From positions 186,001 to 250,000 of the forward strand of contig NZ_JAUALB010000001.1 of the NCBI RefSeq assembly GCF_030345795.1: a stretch of 64,000 nucleotides of DNA. Direction: 5' to 3'. The translations under genes and the position numbers were made by a program. Positions 33,001 to 43,752 of the stretch are shown piece after piece. How positions within the stretch are numbered: position 1 is the first letter of the stretch; each line of letters opens with the position of its first letter. The notes beneath the pieces are model-generated. The model ran no database searches, was not told the DNA's origin, and saw nothing but the letters and a program-made list of their open reading frames with translations. Source of the stretch: Micromonospora sp. WMMA1363 (GTDB taxonomy: Bacteria; Actinomycetota; Actinomycetes; Mycobacteriales; Micromonosporaceae).

Positions 33001-34083
33001 ATGGGACCCCTGTTATCCATCCGCCGGACCGGCGCGATCGTGCGCAGCGCAATGGCCGCCGCGACAGCGGCGGTGGTGGCCATGACCGGGTTTGCGGGCT
33101 CGGTCGCACACGCCGACCCGCCAGAGATCCCGAGCTTCACCGACGGCTACGGCCTGACCCTGGTCGGCAGTGAGGTGCACTCCAGCACCGACTTCACGAT
33201 CACTGTTACCACCGGTCAGCTGTCCGGCCAGCACAAGATCCGTATTTTCCTCCCCGCCGACTACGCCACAGACCCCGGCCGGCGGTGGCCCGTCGCGTAC
33301 TTCCTGCACGGCGGAAGTGGCAGCCCGGACGATGCCGCCGCCGCCCCGGCGCTGCGCTCGAATTCGATGATCACCGTGGCGCCGGACGGCGGCCGGAAGG
33401 GCTGGTACGCCGACTGGGTCATGCAGAACACCGCACTGGGCGCGGCCAACTGGGAAACCTTCCACACCAACCAGGTCATCCCATACATCGACGCTAATCT
33501 ACGCACTCTCACCGACAGAAGTCACCGAGCCGTCATCGGCCTGTCGATGGGCGGATACGGATCTCTGCACTACGCCGAGGCCCGTCCCGACCTGTTCGGC
33601 CATGTCGCCGTCCTGTCCGGCGGCATCGATTTCGGCATGGCGGAGATCCGCGCGATCGTCTTGGCGATGGAGCTCAGCCTTACGGGCCCGCTGTGCAGCT
33701 CCGTCCCATCCGGCCAGTGTGCCGACCACGGCCCGTACGTGGACAGTGACGCGATCTTCGGCTCCCCGTACCCCATCTTCAACGCCGACCGGATCTGGAA
33801 CGCGGTCAACCCGGCAGCCCCGGCAAATCTGGCGAGGCTCGCCGAAACCGACGTCACGCTCTACACCGGCGACCAAGGTGCCATCGACCACTTCACCGCG
33901 ATCGCCACCAGTACCGTCGAGGACCGTCTCACCGGGCTGGGAATCCCCAGCCGTGTCGTCAACTACGGAGACGGCTCCGCGCTGGCCCCCACCTGCGACG
34001 GCGGACACAACTACGAATGCTGGGCCCCCGCCATCGCCGACTACGTCCCCCGACTCGAGGCTTCCTTTGCCTCAGCGAACTGA
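33001..34083 (+). CDS. Secreted Ag85/esterase-D-like alpha/beta hydrolase
   Basis: A 360-residue protein with a signal peptide (MGPLLSIRRTGAIVRSAMAA, cleavage after VAHA near 38). It then has the Esterase-D/antigen 85 fold: strand-turn YFLHGGSGSPDD, MITVAPDGGRKGWYADW, nucleophile elbow GLSMGGYG (Ser182), Asp in TGDQGAIDH and His in DGGHNYECW. An internal Cys pair (LCSSVPSGQCADH) may form a disulfide. The antigen 85 family includes mycolyltransferases, but this genus makes no mycolic acids, so a general acyl esterase is more likely. The ATG at 33001 has GGAAGGA upstream; the ATG at 32950 would precede the signal with no site. Confidence 0.85.
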   Translation: MGPLLSIRRTGAIVRSAMAAATAAVVAMTGFAGSVAHADPPEIPSFTDGYGLTLVGSEVHSSTDFTITVTTGQLSGQHKIRIFLPADYATDPGRRWPVAYFLHGGSGSPDDAAAAPALRSNSMITVAPDGGRKGWYADWVMQNTALGAANWETFHTNQVIPYIDANLRTLTDRSHRAVIGLSMGGYGSLHYAEARPDLFGHVAVLSGGIDFGMAEIRAIVLAMELSLTGPLCSSVPSGQCADHGPYVDSDAIFGSPYPIFNADRIWNAVNPAAPANLARLAETDVTLYTGDQGAIDHFTAIATSTVEDRLTGLGIPSRVVNYGDGSALAPTCDGGHNYECWAPAIADYVPRLEASFASAN

Positions 34084-34208
34084 CACCACTTCGGCCGGAC
34101 GGGCACGGACCAGCAGACAGCCGTCGCACCAACCTCGGCACCACGACGTCGACCCGTATCCGCGCAACTCTATTCCCCGTGACAAGCCCGAGCAGAGGAG
34201 GATTCCCC

Positions 34209-35246
34209 ATGAGCGACGTCGGCATTCGGCGGGCTAGACCAGGGATCACGGTTTTGCTGGCGGTGACATCCCTCGCCGCCGCCATCGCCCTGGGTGGCCC
34301 GGCGCGGGCACAGGGCCCCGAGGGTATTCCCGGCCCCCTGAACCACACCGATCCGGCCTCGGCGTTTTGCTACATCCCGCCGGAGCGGGACATCGCGGTC
34401 ACCCGGAAGGTCTACGAGGTGGGCCAGCGTCGGGGTGTGTCGGACAAGGTCATGCTCGCCGGCTTCGAGGCGGGCTGGGTCGAGTCCCGGATGAACAACC
34501 TGGCGTGCGGCGACCGGGACTCGCTCGGTGTCTTCCAGCAGCGTCCCTCCCAGGGATGGTGTGAGCCCGATCAATGTCTGGACGTCAGTTACGCGGCGAA
34601 CAGGTTCTTCGAGGTAGCCCAGCAGATGGAGCCAGGGATGGAGGGCAGCACGGCCGGCCAGCTCGCCCAGGCTGTGCAACGCTCCGCCTACCCGTTGCGG
34701 TACGACCAGGCGGAGGGAGTCGCCCGAGCCCTACGGGAGGAGGCCTTCCAGCCGTACGGCACGATCGGTACCAAGTACCACAGCATGGGCGGAGCGGGCG
34801 GCGTGCTCGGCCAGCCGATCCGCGCCGAAGAGGACGCCCTGCTGGGTGGCCGGTTCCAGCAGTTCCAGAACGGAATCATCCTCTGGCGTCCGGATGTCGC
34901 CCACGCGATCTACGGCGACATCCTCACCACGTTCTGGGCCACCGACGCGGAACGACGCTGGGGCTTTCCCACGATGGACGAGGCGGATGCCGCGCGAGCG
35001 CCCGACGGAACCCGGGGCCGCTTCCAGTTCTTCGAGCGTGGGCTGTTCCTGTGGTCACCACAGACCGGTACGCACACCGTCCACGGCGCCATCTACGACG
35101 CCTTCCACGCTGCCGGCCACGAGAGCGTCCTGGGCTACCCGCTCACTGACGAACTCGACGAGACCGGCGGCGGGAAGTACCAACGCTTCCAGCAGGGCAC
35201 CATTCACTGGCACCCGGACAAGGGCACCTGGACCACCACCAACTGA
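34209..35246 (+). CDS. Secreted lysozyme-like protein with LGFP-repeat tail
   Basis: A 345-residue protein: signal peptide (residues 1-35, ending GPARAQ); a domain at about 50-170 with VMLAGFEAGWVESRMNNL, CGDRDSLGVFQQRPSQGW and two close cysteines, which matches the lysozyme-like domains of actinobacterial wall hydrolases (Glu in the first motif being the candidate catalytic residue); then LGFP repeats at about 185-345 (GGVLGQPI, RWGFPTMDE, SVLGYPLTDE). LGFP repeats bind cell-wall or envelope material. The start at 34209 has GGAGGATT. Its last 405 coding bases are identical to those of the next gene. It is 13 bases from that gene, so probably one operon. Confidence 0.82.
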   Translation: MSDVGIRRARPGITVLLAVTSLAAAIALGGPARAQGPEGIPGPLNHTDPASAFCYIPPERDIAVTRKVYEVGQRRGVSDKVMLAGFEAGWVESRMNNLACGDRDSLGVFQQRPSQGWCEPDQCLDVSYAANRFFEVAQQMEPGMEGSTAGQLAQAVQRSAYPLRYDQAEGVARALREEAFQPYGTIGTKYHSMGGAGGVLGQPIRAEEDALLGGRFQQFQNGIILWRPDVAHAIYGDILTTFWATDAERRWGFPTMDEADAARAPDGTRGRFQFFERGLFLWSPQTGTHTVHGAIYDAFHAAGHESVLGYPLTDELDETGGGKYQRFQQGTIHWHPDKGTWTTTN

Positions 35247-35248
35247 CG
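34840..35248 (+). repeat. 409-bp perfect direct repeat, copy 1
   Basis: Bases 34840-35248 are identical as far as I can read to 35876-36284, exactly 1036 bases downstream. The repeat covers most of the LGFP tail, the stop codon and two further bases. Confidence 0.92.
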
Positions 35249-35259
35249 GGGAAAGAGCC

Positions 35260-36282
35260 ATGAGGCCGATGCTGTTCAAACGCCTGATCGGGGCGGCGAC
35301 GCTGATGCTGGCAACAACGATCGGGCTTCTGGTGTCCACGGCGCCGGCCGCGAGCGCATCAGAGCCCGGCGGGAGGATCGGACGAGGGGAGGTAATGGAA
35401 CGATCCTGGTCGTGGATCGCCGAGCGGGTGCCGTACAGTTGGACCGGCTGCCACAACAATCAGTTTGGCTGCTACCGCCCGGACTGTTCGGGCTTCGTGT
35501 CGATGGCCTGGAACCTCGAAAGGTCTCTCACCACCTGGATGTTGTGGGATGTCACCTTCCCGATCCCCACCGACGACCTGCAACCCGGTGACGCGCTGCT
35601 CCGGGACGACGCGGACCCCAACGGTACGCACCATGTGGCGTTGTTCGTCCGCTGGGCGGACCCGGCGCACACGCAGCCGGTGGTCCGCGAGGAGTATGAC
35701 GTCGGGCAGGTAGCCGAGGAGCGGGTGTGGAGCAATGGGCTCCGCGGATTCTCGCCCCGTCGTTACCACCAGTTGGACGACCTTATGCCGTACGGCACGA
35801 TCGCGGCCAAGTACGACAGCATGGGTGGGCCGGGCAGCGTATTGGGGCCGCCAGTTCGTGGCGAGCGCGATGCCATGCTGGGTGGCCGGTTCCAGCAGTT
35901 CCAGAACGGAATCATCCTCTGGCGTCCGGATGTCGCCCACGCGATCTACGGCGACATCCTCACCACGTTCTGGGCCACCGACGCGGAACGACGCTGGGGC
36001 TTTCCCACGATGGACGAGGCGGATGCCGCGCGAGCGCCCGACGGAACCCGGGGCCGCTTCCAGTTCTTCGAGCGTGGGCTGTTCCTGTGGTCACCACAGA
36101 CCGGTACGCACACCGTCCACGGCGCCATCTACGACGCCTTCCACGCTGCCGGCCACGAGAGCGTCCTGGGCTACCCGCTCACTGACGAACTCGACGAGAC
36201 CGGCGGCGGGAAGTACCAACGCTTCCAGCAGGGCACCATTCACTGGCACCCGGACAAGGGCACCTGGACCACCACCAACTGA
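35260..36282 (+). CDS. Secreted NlpC/P60-like hydrolase with LGFP-repeat tail
   Basis: A 340-residue protein: signal peptide (MRPMLFKRLIGAATLMLATT, cleavage near ASAS); an NlpC/P60-type papain-like domain with RPDCSGFVSMAW (Cys76), the LQPGDALLRDD loop and HHVALFVRW (His124/125); then the LGFP tail, the last 135 residues of which are identical to the upstream protein. NlpC/P60 enzymes cut the peptide stems of peptidoglycan. Extra cysteines at 64 and 71 may form a disulfide beside the active site. The ATG at 35260 has GGGGAAAGAG. It follows the lysozyme-like gene closely. Confidence 0.83.
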   Translation: MRPMLFKRLIGAATLMLATTIGLLVSTAPAASASEPGGRIGRGEVMERSWSWIAERVPYSWTGCHNNQFGCYRPDCSGFVSMAWNLERSLTTWMLWDVTFPIPTDDLQPGDALLRDDADPNGTHHVALFVRWADPAHTQPVVREEYDVGQVAEERVWSNGLRGFSPRRYHQLDDLMPYGTIAAKYDSMGGPGSVLGPPVRGERDAMLGGRFQQFQNGIILWRPDVAHAIYGDILTTFWATDAERRWGFPTMDEADAARAPDGTRGRFQFFERGLFLWSPQTGTHTVHGAIYDAFHAAGHESVLGYPLTDELDETGGGKYQRFQQGTIHWHPDKGTWTTTN

Positions 36283-36284
36283 CG
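35876..36284 (+). repeat. 409-bp perfect direct repeat, copy 2
   Basis: The second copy of the LGFP-coding repeat (see 34840-35248). The catalytic domains before the repeats are unrelated, while the 40 codons just upstream of it are similar but diverged, so the identity is best explained by recent gene conversion or unequal exchange. Confidence 0.92.
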
Positions 36285-36462
36285 TGCCTGCACCGCATGT
36301 GGCCAACGGCCACGTGAGCGAGCAGCGGCCACCGTGGAGGCGGCTGAGATCCGTAGCCGGACTGTCCGCAGCGGGTGCTCACGGCGACGCCGGCATCCAG
36401 CCGGCGCCGACGCACCGCCAGCGAGCCAAGAATCCCGAACCACCGACCTGGGGAGACCAACA

Positions 36463-37458
36463 GTGACTGTTCATCATCCGCCTGTGCCCGTCAGCCGGCG
36501 CCGCCTGCTCACCGGTGCGGCCGCCGTGGCCGCCGCCGGGGCGTTCGGCGGCGCACTTACCGCACCGACCGCCGCGCGGGCCGCCGTGGACGGGTTCGGG
36601 CTGCGTGTCGTCAGCCCTCCCAACAACCACGGCGGCCGGCTCCAGTACTACCGCTTCGCCACCGACGCGATCGGCTGGGACCCTGCGGTGAACGTGCTGC
36701 TACCGGACGGCTACCACACCAGCGGCAAGCGCTACCCGGTGCTGTACCTGCTGCACGGCGGTGCGCAGGACTTCCGCCAGTTTCATATGCACGAGAACAT
36801 CATCAACCTGACCGCGGGACGGGAGATCATCGTGGTCATGCCCGACGGGGGCACCGGCTGGTACTGCAACCCGGTCAACAGCCTCGTTGGTCCGCGGGAC
36901 TGGGAGACCTTCCACATGTCCCAACTGCTGCCGTGGATCGACGCGAACTTCCGCACCTTCGCCGAGTACGACGGGCGTGCGGTCGCGGGCTTCTCGATGG
37001 GTGGCTTCGGCGCGCTGAAGTACGCCGCCAAGTACTACGGGCACTTCTGCTCTGTCAGCTCCCACTCCGGGCCGGCCAGCCTGCGCCGAGACGGCCACCT
37101 CGTCGTGCACTGGGCCAACCTCACCTCCGCCGCCAAGGAACTCGGAGGCGGCACAGTCTACGGAGCTCCCGTGTTCGACCAGGCTCGGATCAGCGCCGAC
37201 AACCCGATGGAGCGTATCCCGAGCTACCATCACAAACGAGTCTTCCTGGTCGCCGGCACCGCACCAGAACCAATCAACTGGTTCGACGTCGCCAACGAGA
37301 CGCAGGTGCTCGCCGGACAACGCGAGTTCCGCGCCGCCCTCAGCCAAGCCGGCATCCCCCACGAAGGGCGCGAAGTGCCAGGAGGCCACTTCTTCCGGCA
37401 CGACATGTTCATTGACGATCTCAACGGAATGTTGGGACGCCTGCGCCGAGCTGGTTGA
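36463..37458 (+). CDS. Tat-exported esterase-D/Ag85-like hydrolase
   Basis: A 331-residue protein from a GTG at 36463 (GGGGAG upstream). The N-terminus has a twin-arginine type signal (SRRRLLTGAAAVAAAGAFGG). The alpha/beta hydrolase core shows YLLHGGAQDFRQF, IIVVMPDGGTGWYCNP, the nucleophile elbow AGFSMGGFGA (Ser178) and a catalytic His in VPGGHFFRHD. It shares the WETFH and PWIDANFRT phrases with the hydrolase at 33001, so the two are paralogues on either side of the LGFP pair. The Tat route here versus the Sec-like signal of the other suggests folding with a cofactor or in the cytoplasm. Confidence 0.85.
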   Translation: MTVHHPPVPVSRRRLLTGAAAVAAAGAFGGALTAPTAARAAVDGFGLRVVSPPNNHGGRLQYYRFATDAIGWDPAVNVLLPDGYHTSGKRYPVLYLLHGGAQDFRQFHMHENIINLTAGREIIVVMPDGGTGWYCNPVNSLVGPRDWETFHMSQLLPWIDANFRTFAEYDGRAVAGFSMGGFGALKYAAKYYGHFCSVSSHSGPASLRRDGHLVVHWANLTSAAKELGGGTVYGAPVFDQARISADNPMERIPSYHHKRVFLVAGTAPEPINWFDVANETQVLAGQREFRAALSQAGIPHEGREVPGGHFFRHDMFIDDLNGMLGRLRRAG

Positions 37459-37929
37459 CCAGGCAGCACACCGGCGGGTCGGTCTGCCGCTGCGCCAGAC
37501 CAGAATCGCGCGGCGGCTGACCCGCCCCCGCACTTCGAAGGCTCTCGCCGTGACGGCGGCGGTGCACCGCCCGGCCCGTTCCAGTATCGACCTGGCGCGG
37601 ACCAGTCCGAGCTGCACGACGTGCAGCCGAGTCTCTGGGTTGTTGCGGGAGCACGCCCCCAGCCGGGCGCAGCCGGACCCGGCGAGCACGTGACCGGGTC
37701 GGCGGCGGTCGTCCATCGACTGCGCGGGAATGCCCGCGGCTGCGGATCATCGCGACGATCAGGGAACCGCTGGCAGCCGTGGACCGCGTTGCCCCGTCAG
37801 TCATCAGTCGATGACTGACCACATTCACAAGGGTTTTTCATCTTCGGTGCGTAGCCTGCGACGTCGATGGCTGATCGGGCTGGCGCCGCGGTCGGCCGGC
37901 CCTTGACGTGTAATGAAAGGGGTAACGCC
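37459..37929. other. Intergenic region, 471 bp
   Basis: There is no supportable gene. A CATCAGTCGATGACTGA segment near 37801 contains the palindrome CAGTC-GATGACTG, possibly regulatory, ahead of the DUF1254 gene. Long frames on the minus strand here are shadows. Confidence 0.5.
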
Positions 37930-39321
37930 TTGACCCGAAGGAATCATTCCCTGCGGCGGGCGACGAGAGCGCTGAGCGCAGTGCTTGTGGTTGGACTGGG
38001 TGTGGTGTCCGTCAACGGGCCCGCCCGGGCGGCGACGCCGAGCGGCTCGCCGATACTCGAAACGACGACGGCCTATGTCGAGACGTTCTACCCTCGATGG
38101 TTCACTCACCGGCAGGGATCGCTGATCCAGCGCAACACCCTGCTCGCCCCGAAGAAGATGAGTCCGCTGTTCCGGTCGGTCGTGGCGCCGAACGATGACA
38201 CCCTGTACGCCCAGTCATGGGTAGACGTCTCCGCGCAGCCGGTCGTCCTGACGATCCCGAGCACCACGGTGTCCTCGTACTCGCTGCTGGTCACGGACGT
38301 CTACGGAAATGTGATCAAACCAGCTGGCCCCGACATGAAGCCCGGCGCCTACGCACTGACCACCAGCGACTGGCCAGGCGGACTGCCCGCGGGAGTCACC
38401 CAGGTCCGACTCCCGGACGCCCTCACCATGTGGACCGTTCGGGCTCCGAAATACGCTCCCGATGGCACGGACCAGGTCGAGCTGGCCGACGAGTTCCGGC
38501 GGTCACTGCGCTTGGCCAGCCTCGCCGACTATCAGCGGGATCCGTCGTTCGGCGCCACGAGGGTCAAGCCGACGGTGCTGTTTGCCCAGAGCTACAAGCT
38601 CAAGGCCGACAACATCATCGCGGATGATCCCATGGCATTTCTTGAGCAGCTGCAGGCGGCCGTGCATGATCCGTCGACGCCGCCGCTGACGGGAAACACC
38701 AAGGAGCTGTCGGACACCTTCGACGGCCTGTTCGACGACGGAGACGTCACGCCCGAGCAAGAGGCCAGGTTTGTTGAGGGAGCCCAGGAAGCGCACTCCG
38801 CGATCGTGGACAACTACCTCGACAACACCGACGAGAACCAGTGGATCCACTTCCGCGACATTGGCAACTGGGGCACCAGCTACCTCGACCGGGCGTCGAT
38901 CACCGAGTACATCCAGTTTGGTAACGACATCAGCCGGGCCGCGTATTATCACGCGTTCGCTGATGGTACGGGCGCGCAACTCGATGCCCGTGGTAGGGGC
39001 TACGTCCTGACCTTTCCGAAGGATCAGATTCCGCCGGCCGGCATGTTCTGGTCGGTCACCGCGTACACCCCGGACGGAGTGACCCTGGTTCCGAACATCG
39101 CCAGCAAGTATCTTGTGGGCAGTTACACGCCTGGCTTGAAGACCAACTCCGACGGATCGCTGTCGATCTACATGTGCGCCTTTCCGCCCGCCGGGGTGGA
39201 CAAGGCCAACTGGCTCCCGGTCCCGGCGGGGCCCTTCAACGTCATGCTCCGGGTCTATGGTCCCGAGGGAAGTGTCGCCGCCGGCACGTACGTTCCACCG
39301 AGCATCCAGGCGACGCGGTAG
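37930..39321 (+). CDS. Secreted DUF1254/DUF1214-domain protein
   Basis: A 463-residue protein from a TTG at 37930 with AAAGGGG 8 bases upstream. After a signal peptide (RATRALSAVLVVGLGVVSVN, cleavage near ARAA) come the DUF1254 features (VVAPNDDTLYAQSWVDVSAQ, PVVLTIPSTTVSSYSLLVTD) and a C-terminal DUF1214 region (ARGRGYVLTFPKDQIPPAGM, FWSVTAYTPDG). Such two-domain exported proteins are common; the enzymatic role is unknown. A strong terminator follows. It ends the secreted cluster that starts at 33001. Confidence 0.85.
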   Translation: MTRRNHSLRRATRALSAVLVVGLGVVSVNGPARAATPSGSPILETTTAYVETFYPRWFTHRQGSLIQRNTLLAPKKMSPLFRSVVAPNDDTLYAQSWVDVSAQPVVLTIPSTTVSSYSLLVTDVYGNVIKPAGPDMKPGAYALTTSDWPGGLPAGVTQVRLPDALTMWTVRAPKYAPDGTDQVELADEFRRSLRLASLADYQRDPSFGATRVKPTVLFAQSYKLKADNIIADDPMAFLEQLQAAVHDPSTPPLTGNTKELSDTFDGLFDDGDVTPEQEARFVEGAQEAHSAIVDNYLDNTDENQWIHFRDIGNWGTSYLDRASITEYIQFGNDISRAAYYHAFADGTGAQLDARGRGYVLTFPKDQIPPAGMFWSVTAYTPDGVTLVPNIASKYLVGSYTPGLKTNSDGSLSIYMCAFPPAGVDKANWLPVPAGPFNVMLRVYGPEGSVAAGTYVPPSIQATR

Positions 39322-39372
39322 GCACCGTCGGTCCTGACTCTTGCGGCCTGGGCTCCGGCTACCAGGCAAGGG

Positions 39373-39409
39373 CCGGGTAGCCGGAGGGCACAGTCCTCCG
39401 GCTACCCGG
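39373..39409 (+). terminator. Intrinsic terminator after the DUF1254 gene
   Basis: A 15-bp perfect stem (39373-39387 with 39395-39409) and 7-base loop GCACAGT lie 51 bases after the stop. Confidence 0.85.
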
Positions 39410-39556
39410 GTTGATCGAACGAGCGGGTGCTCAGGCGCCGTGCGGCAACACGGCGCGCAAGGGGTTGTTCTGCACCCCGCCAGTCCTCACAGGTCGCGGG
39501 AGTCGGGTCGGCGACTCGGTGCGCGACAGCGGGACTCGTGCCCGCACCATGGGGAA

Positions 39557-40027
39557 ATGAGGCGCCTGCTGGTCATCCTGACCGCTGTCACGGTGTCGGC
39601 CACGACCGGGGCCGCCGCGCCCGCGCACGCGGTGACGGGTCTGACCTTTGTCACGGCGCGGAGCGCGACGGATTCGACGGCGGACAAGGTGGGGGTGACC
39701 GTGGCCACCTTCGGCGGTGCGGTCCCCTCGCCCGTCCCGTGGTCGCTGGAGGTCCACGCGGTGTGCGTCAACCCACTACCGGGCCAGAGGCGGGTGCCGG
39801 CCGTGTCGCCGGGCGACTCGGCCGACAAGACGGTATCTGTCGGCTGCCCGTCCGGCACGAGGGTGCACGGCCTGGGCATGGACCTGCTCAACTCCTTTGG
39901 CGAGGACGCCCCGGTCGCGCTGTTCCCCGGCCAGCCGCTGACCTCGGGCACTCTGATCGCGCGTGAGCTCGGCGCTGGCACCAAGGCCACCTGGGGCGCC
40001 GAGATCTATGCCGTGTGCGTCGGCTAG
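39557..40027 (+). CDS. Small secreted hypothetical protein
   Basis: A 156-residue protein: signal peptide (MRRLLVILTAVTVSATTGAA, cleavage near AHA), then a compact beta-rich domain with three cysteines (HAVCVNPLPG, SVGCPSGTRV, IYAVCVG at the C-terminus). It ends at the last cysteine region. No ribosome site is obvious because GGGGAAATG places the purines too near. Function unknown. Confidence 0.7.
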   Translation: MRRLLVILTAVTVSATTGAAAPAHAVTGLTFVTARSATDSTADKVGVTVATFGGAVPSPVPWSLEVHAVCVNPLPGQRRVPAVSPGDSADKTVSVGCPSGTRVHGLGMDLLNSFGEDAPVALFPGQPLTSGTLIARELGAGTKATWGAEIYAVCVG

Positions 40028-40120
40028 CCAAGCCGCCGGTCCGCATGCAGCAGGTTTCGCCCGGCGCCCACGATCACCACGCGCTGGCGCGGACCGACGG
40101 CGCGCGGTTACCCTGCGGCG

Positions 40121-40675
40121 ATGGCGGTCGGTGAGGACGTGGAGCGGCTGGCGGCGTCGCTGGCCGACCGGCTCGGCGCGCTCAGCTTCTCCGACCTCAC
40201 CACCGACCAGGTCACCGCCCGGCTGATCGACGTCGTGGCCGGCTGGGCGGAGAAGCAGGGCTGGCGGGTCTACCGACGGGCGCCCAGCGTGCTGCCGCTG
40301 CCACCACCGATGTCCGCGCAGCAGTCGGTGCTCGACGTGGCCTGTGCCCGCCCGGGCGGGCCGCCGATCGTCGTCGAGGTCGATCATGGCACGCGCCGCC
40401 GTACCTGGCGGAAGTTGCTCGCCGAGGCGGAGGCGGGCCGGGTCCCGGTCTGGGTGCGCTGGGGGGCCGGCCGGTTCACCGCGCCGCCGCCGCCGATCCT
40501 GATGGTGACGTGTGAGGTGACCGGGCGATCCGACCCGACCGGCAGAGGTCGGTTGCACAGTCGCTCGCCGTGGGCCGGAAAGCCGCCACCGGCGCATTCC
40601 GCTGTGCGGGTCGGGGATGTGGTCGCCGTGGAGCTGCCGCTGCCACCCCCGGGGTCAGCCGCCGCCAACACCTGA
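40121..40675 (+). CDS. Hypothetical protein, possible PD-(D/E)xK-like fold
   Basis: A 184-residue protein. The core VLDVACARPGGPPIVVEVDH followed by RRRTWRKLLAEAEAGRVPVW has acidic residues spaced as in PD-(D/E)xK nucleases (Asp, then E-V-D), but no clear lysine partner, so the idea is weak. The C-terminus is Pro-rich. There is no signal or membrane segment. It is convergent with the UvrA-like gene. Confidence 0.6.
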   Translation: MAVGEDVERLAASLADRLGALSFSDLTTDQVTARLIDVVAGWAEKQGWRVYRRAPSVLPLPPPMSAQQSVLDVACARPGGPPIVVEVDHGTRRRTWRKLLAEAEAGRVPVWVRWGAGRFTAPPPPILMVTCEVTGRSDPTGRGRLHSRSPWAGKPPPAHSAVRVGDVVAVELPLPPPGSAAANT

Positions 40676-40829
40676 GACGGGGCCCTGTCCGGGCCGACGG
40701 CAGCGCCGTCGCAGGTCTGCTGCCAGCGGGTTCGACTGGCTCGAGCCGGCCGGGGAACGGCGCGCCGCCAGCGTAGCCGAACCGTCCAGGTTGTCCGCTC
40801 TGTCGGGATCGCTGCGAAGGCGGCGTGGG

Positions 40830-43220
<2,391 letters not shown>

Positions 43221-43288
43221 CGTGTCTCCATCTATATGGGGTTTGGCCGCCTCGGCGGTCGTCGTCAGCGTTGACGCGACCGAACAGT

Positions 43289-43540
43289 TCAGTGAAGCAC
43301 GCTGATGCGGATCAGGTTGCCCCATGGGATCGCGGACGGCGCAGTCGCGAAGGGGCGTACACGGTCGGCTCCCGTCCTGGGGCGGTCACGCTGGTTATGG
43401 ATCCGTGACCCGCTTGTGGGCGCGCTCACGCCACGGGCCAACGCCTCGACGTCCAGCGGCTGTGCGTGCTCCCGGTCGATCCGGTCCCGGACGCGCCGCA
43501 GCCGCGCCGCCGCTGCGTCGCGACGGGGGCAGCAGGTCAC
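43289..43540 (-). pseudogene. AraC N-terminal remnant fused to VOC-like C-terminal remnant
   Basis: From a GTG at 43538-43540 the minus strand reads RRVRDRIDREHAQPLDVEAL, ARGVS, the start of an AraC helix-turn-helix domain. The recognition helices are then missing, and the frame ends with PFATAPSAIPWGNLIRISVL, which resembles the end of glyoxalase-type (VOC) proteins. AraC and VOC genes often lie together, so a deletion within such a pair is likely. The rest of the 530-bp interval up to 43752 holds no gene. Confidence 0.5.
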
Positions 43541-43752
43541 CGGCGAGATTCTACGTCGCGCCGGAGTTGCCGGGCTTCCGCTGGCCCACGGGCGCTGCGA
43601 GGACCGGCCCGACCCCGCGAGCCCCCATGGTTGGTTGGCGTCGGGCGGTGCGGGTGGGCGGGGCCACACCCGCGGCGGCAACGGCTCCGGGAATTGCGTC
43701 CGCTACCGTAACATTGGGATGTTTCTATCCTGGGCGGTGCGGAGGAGACCGC

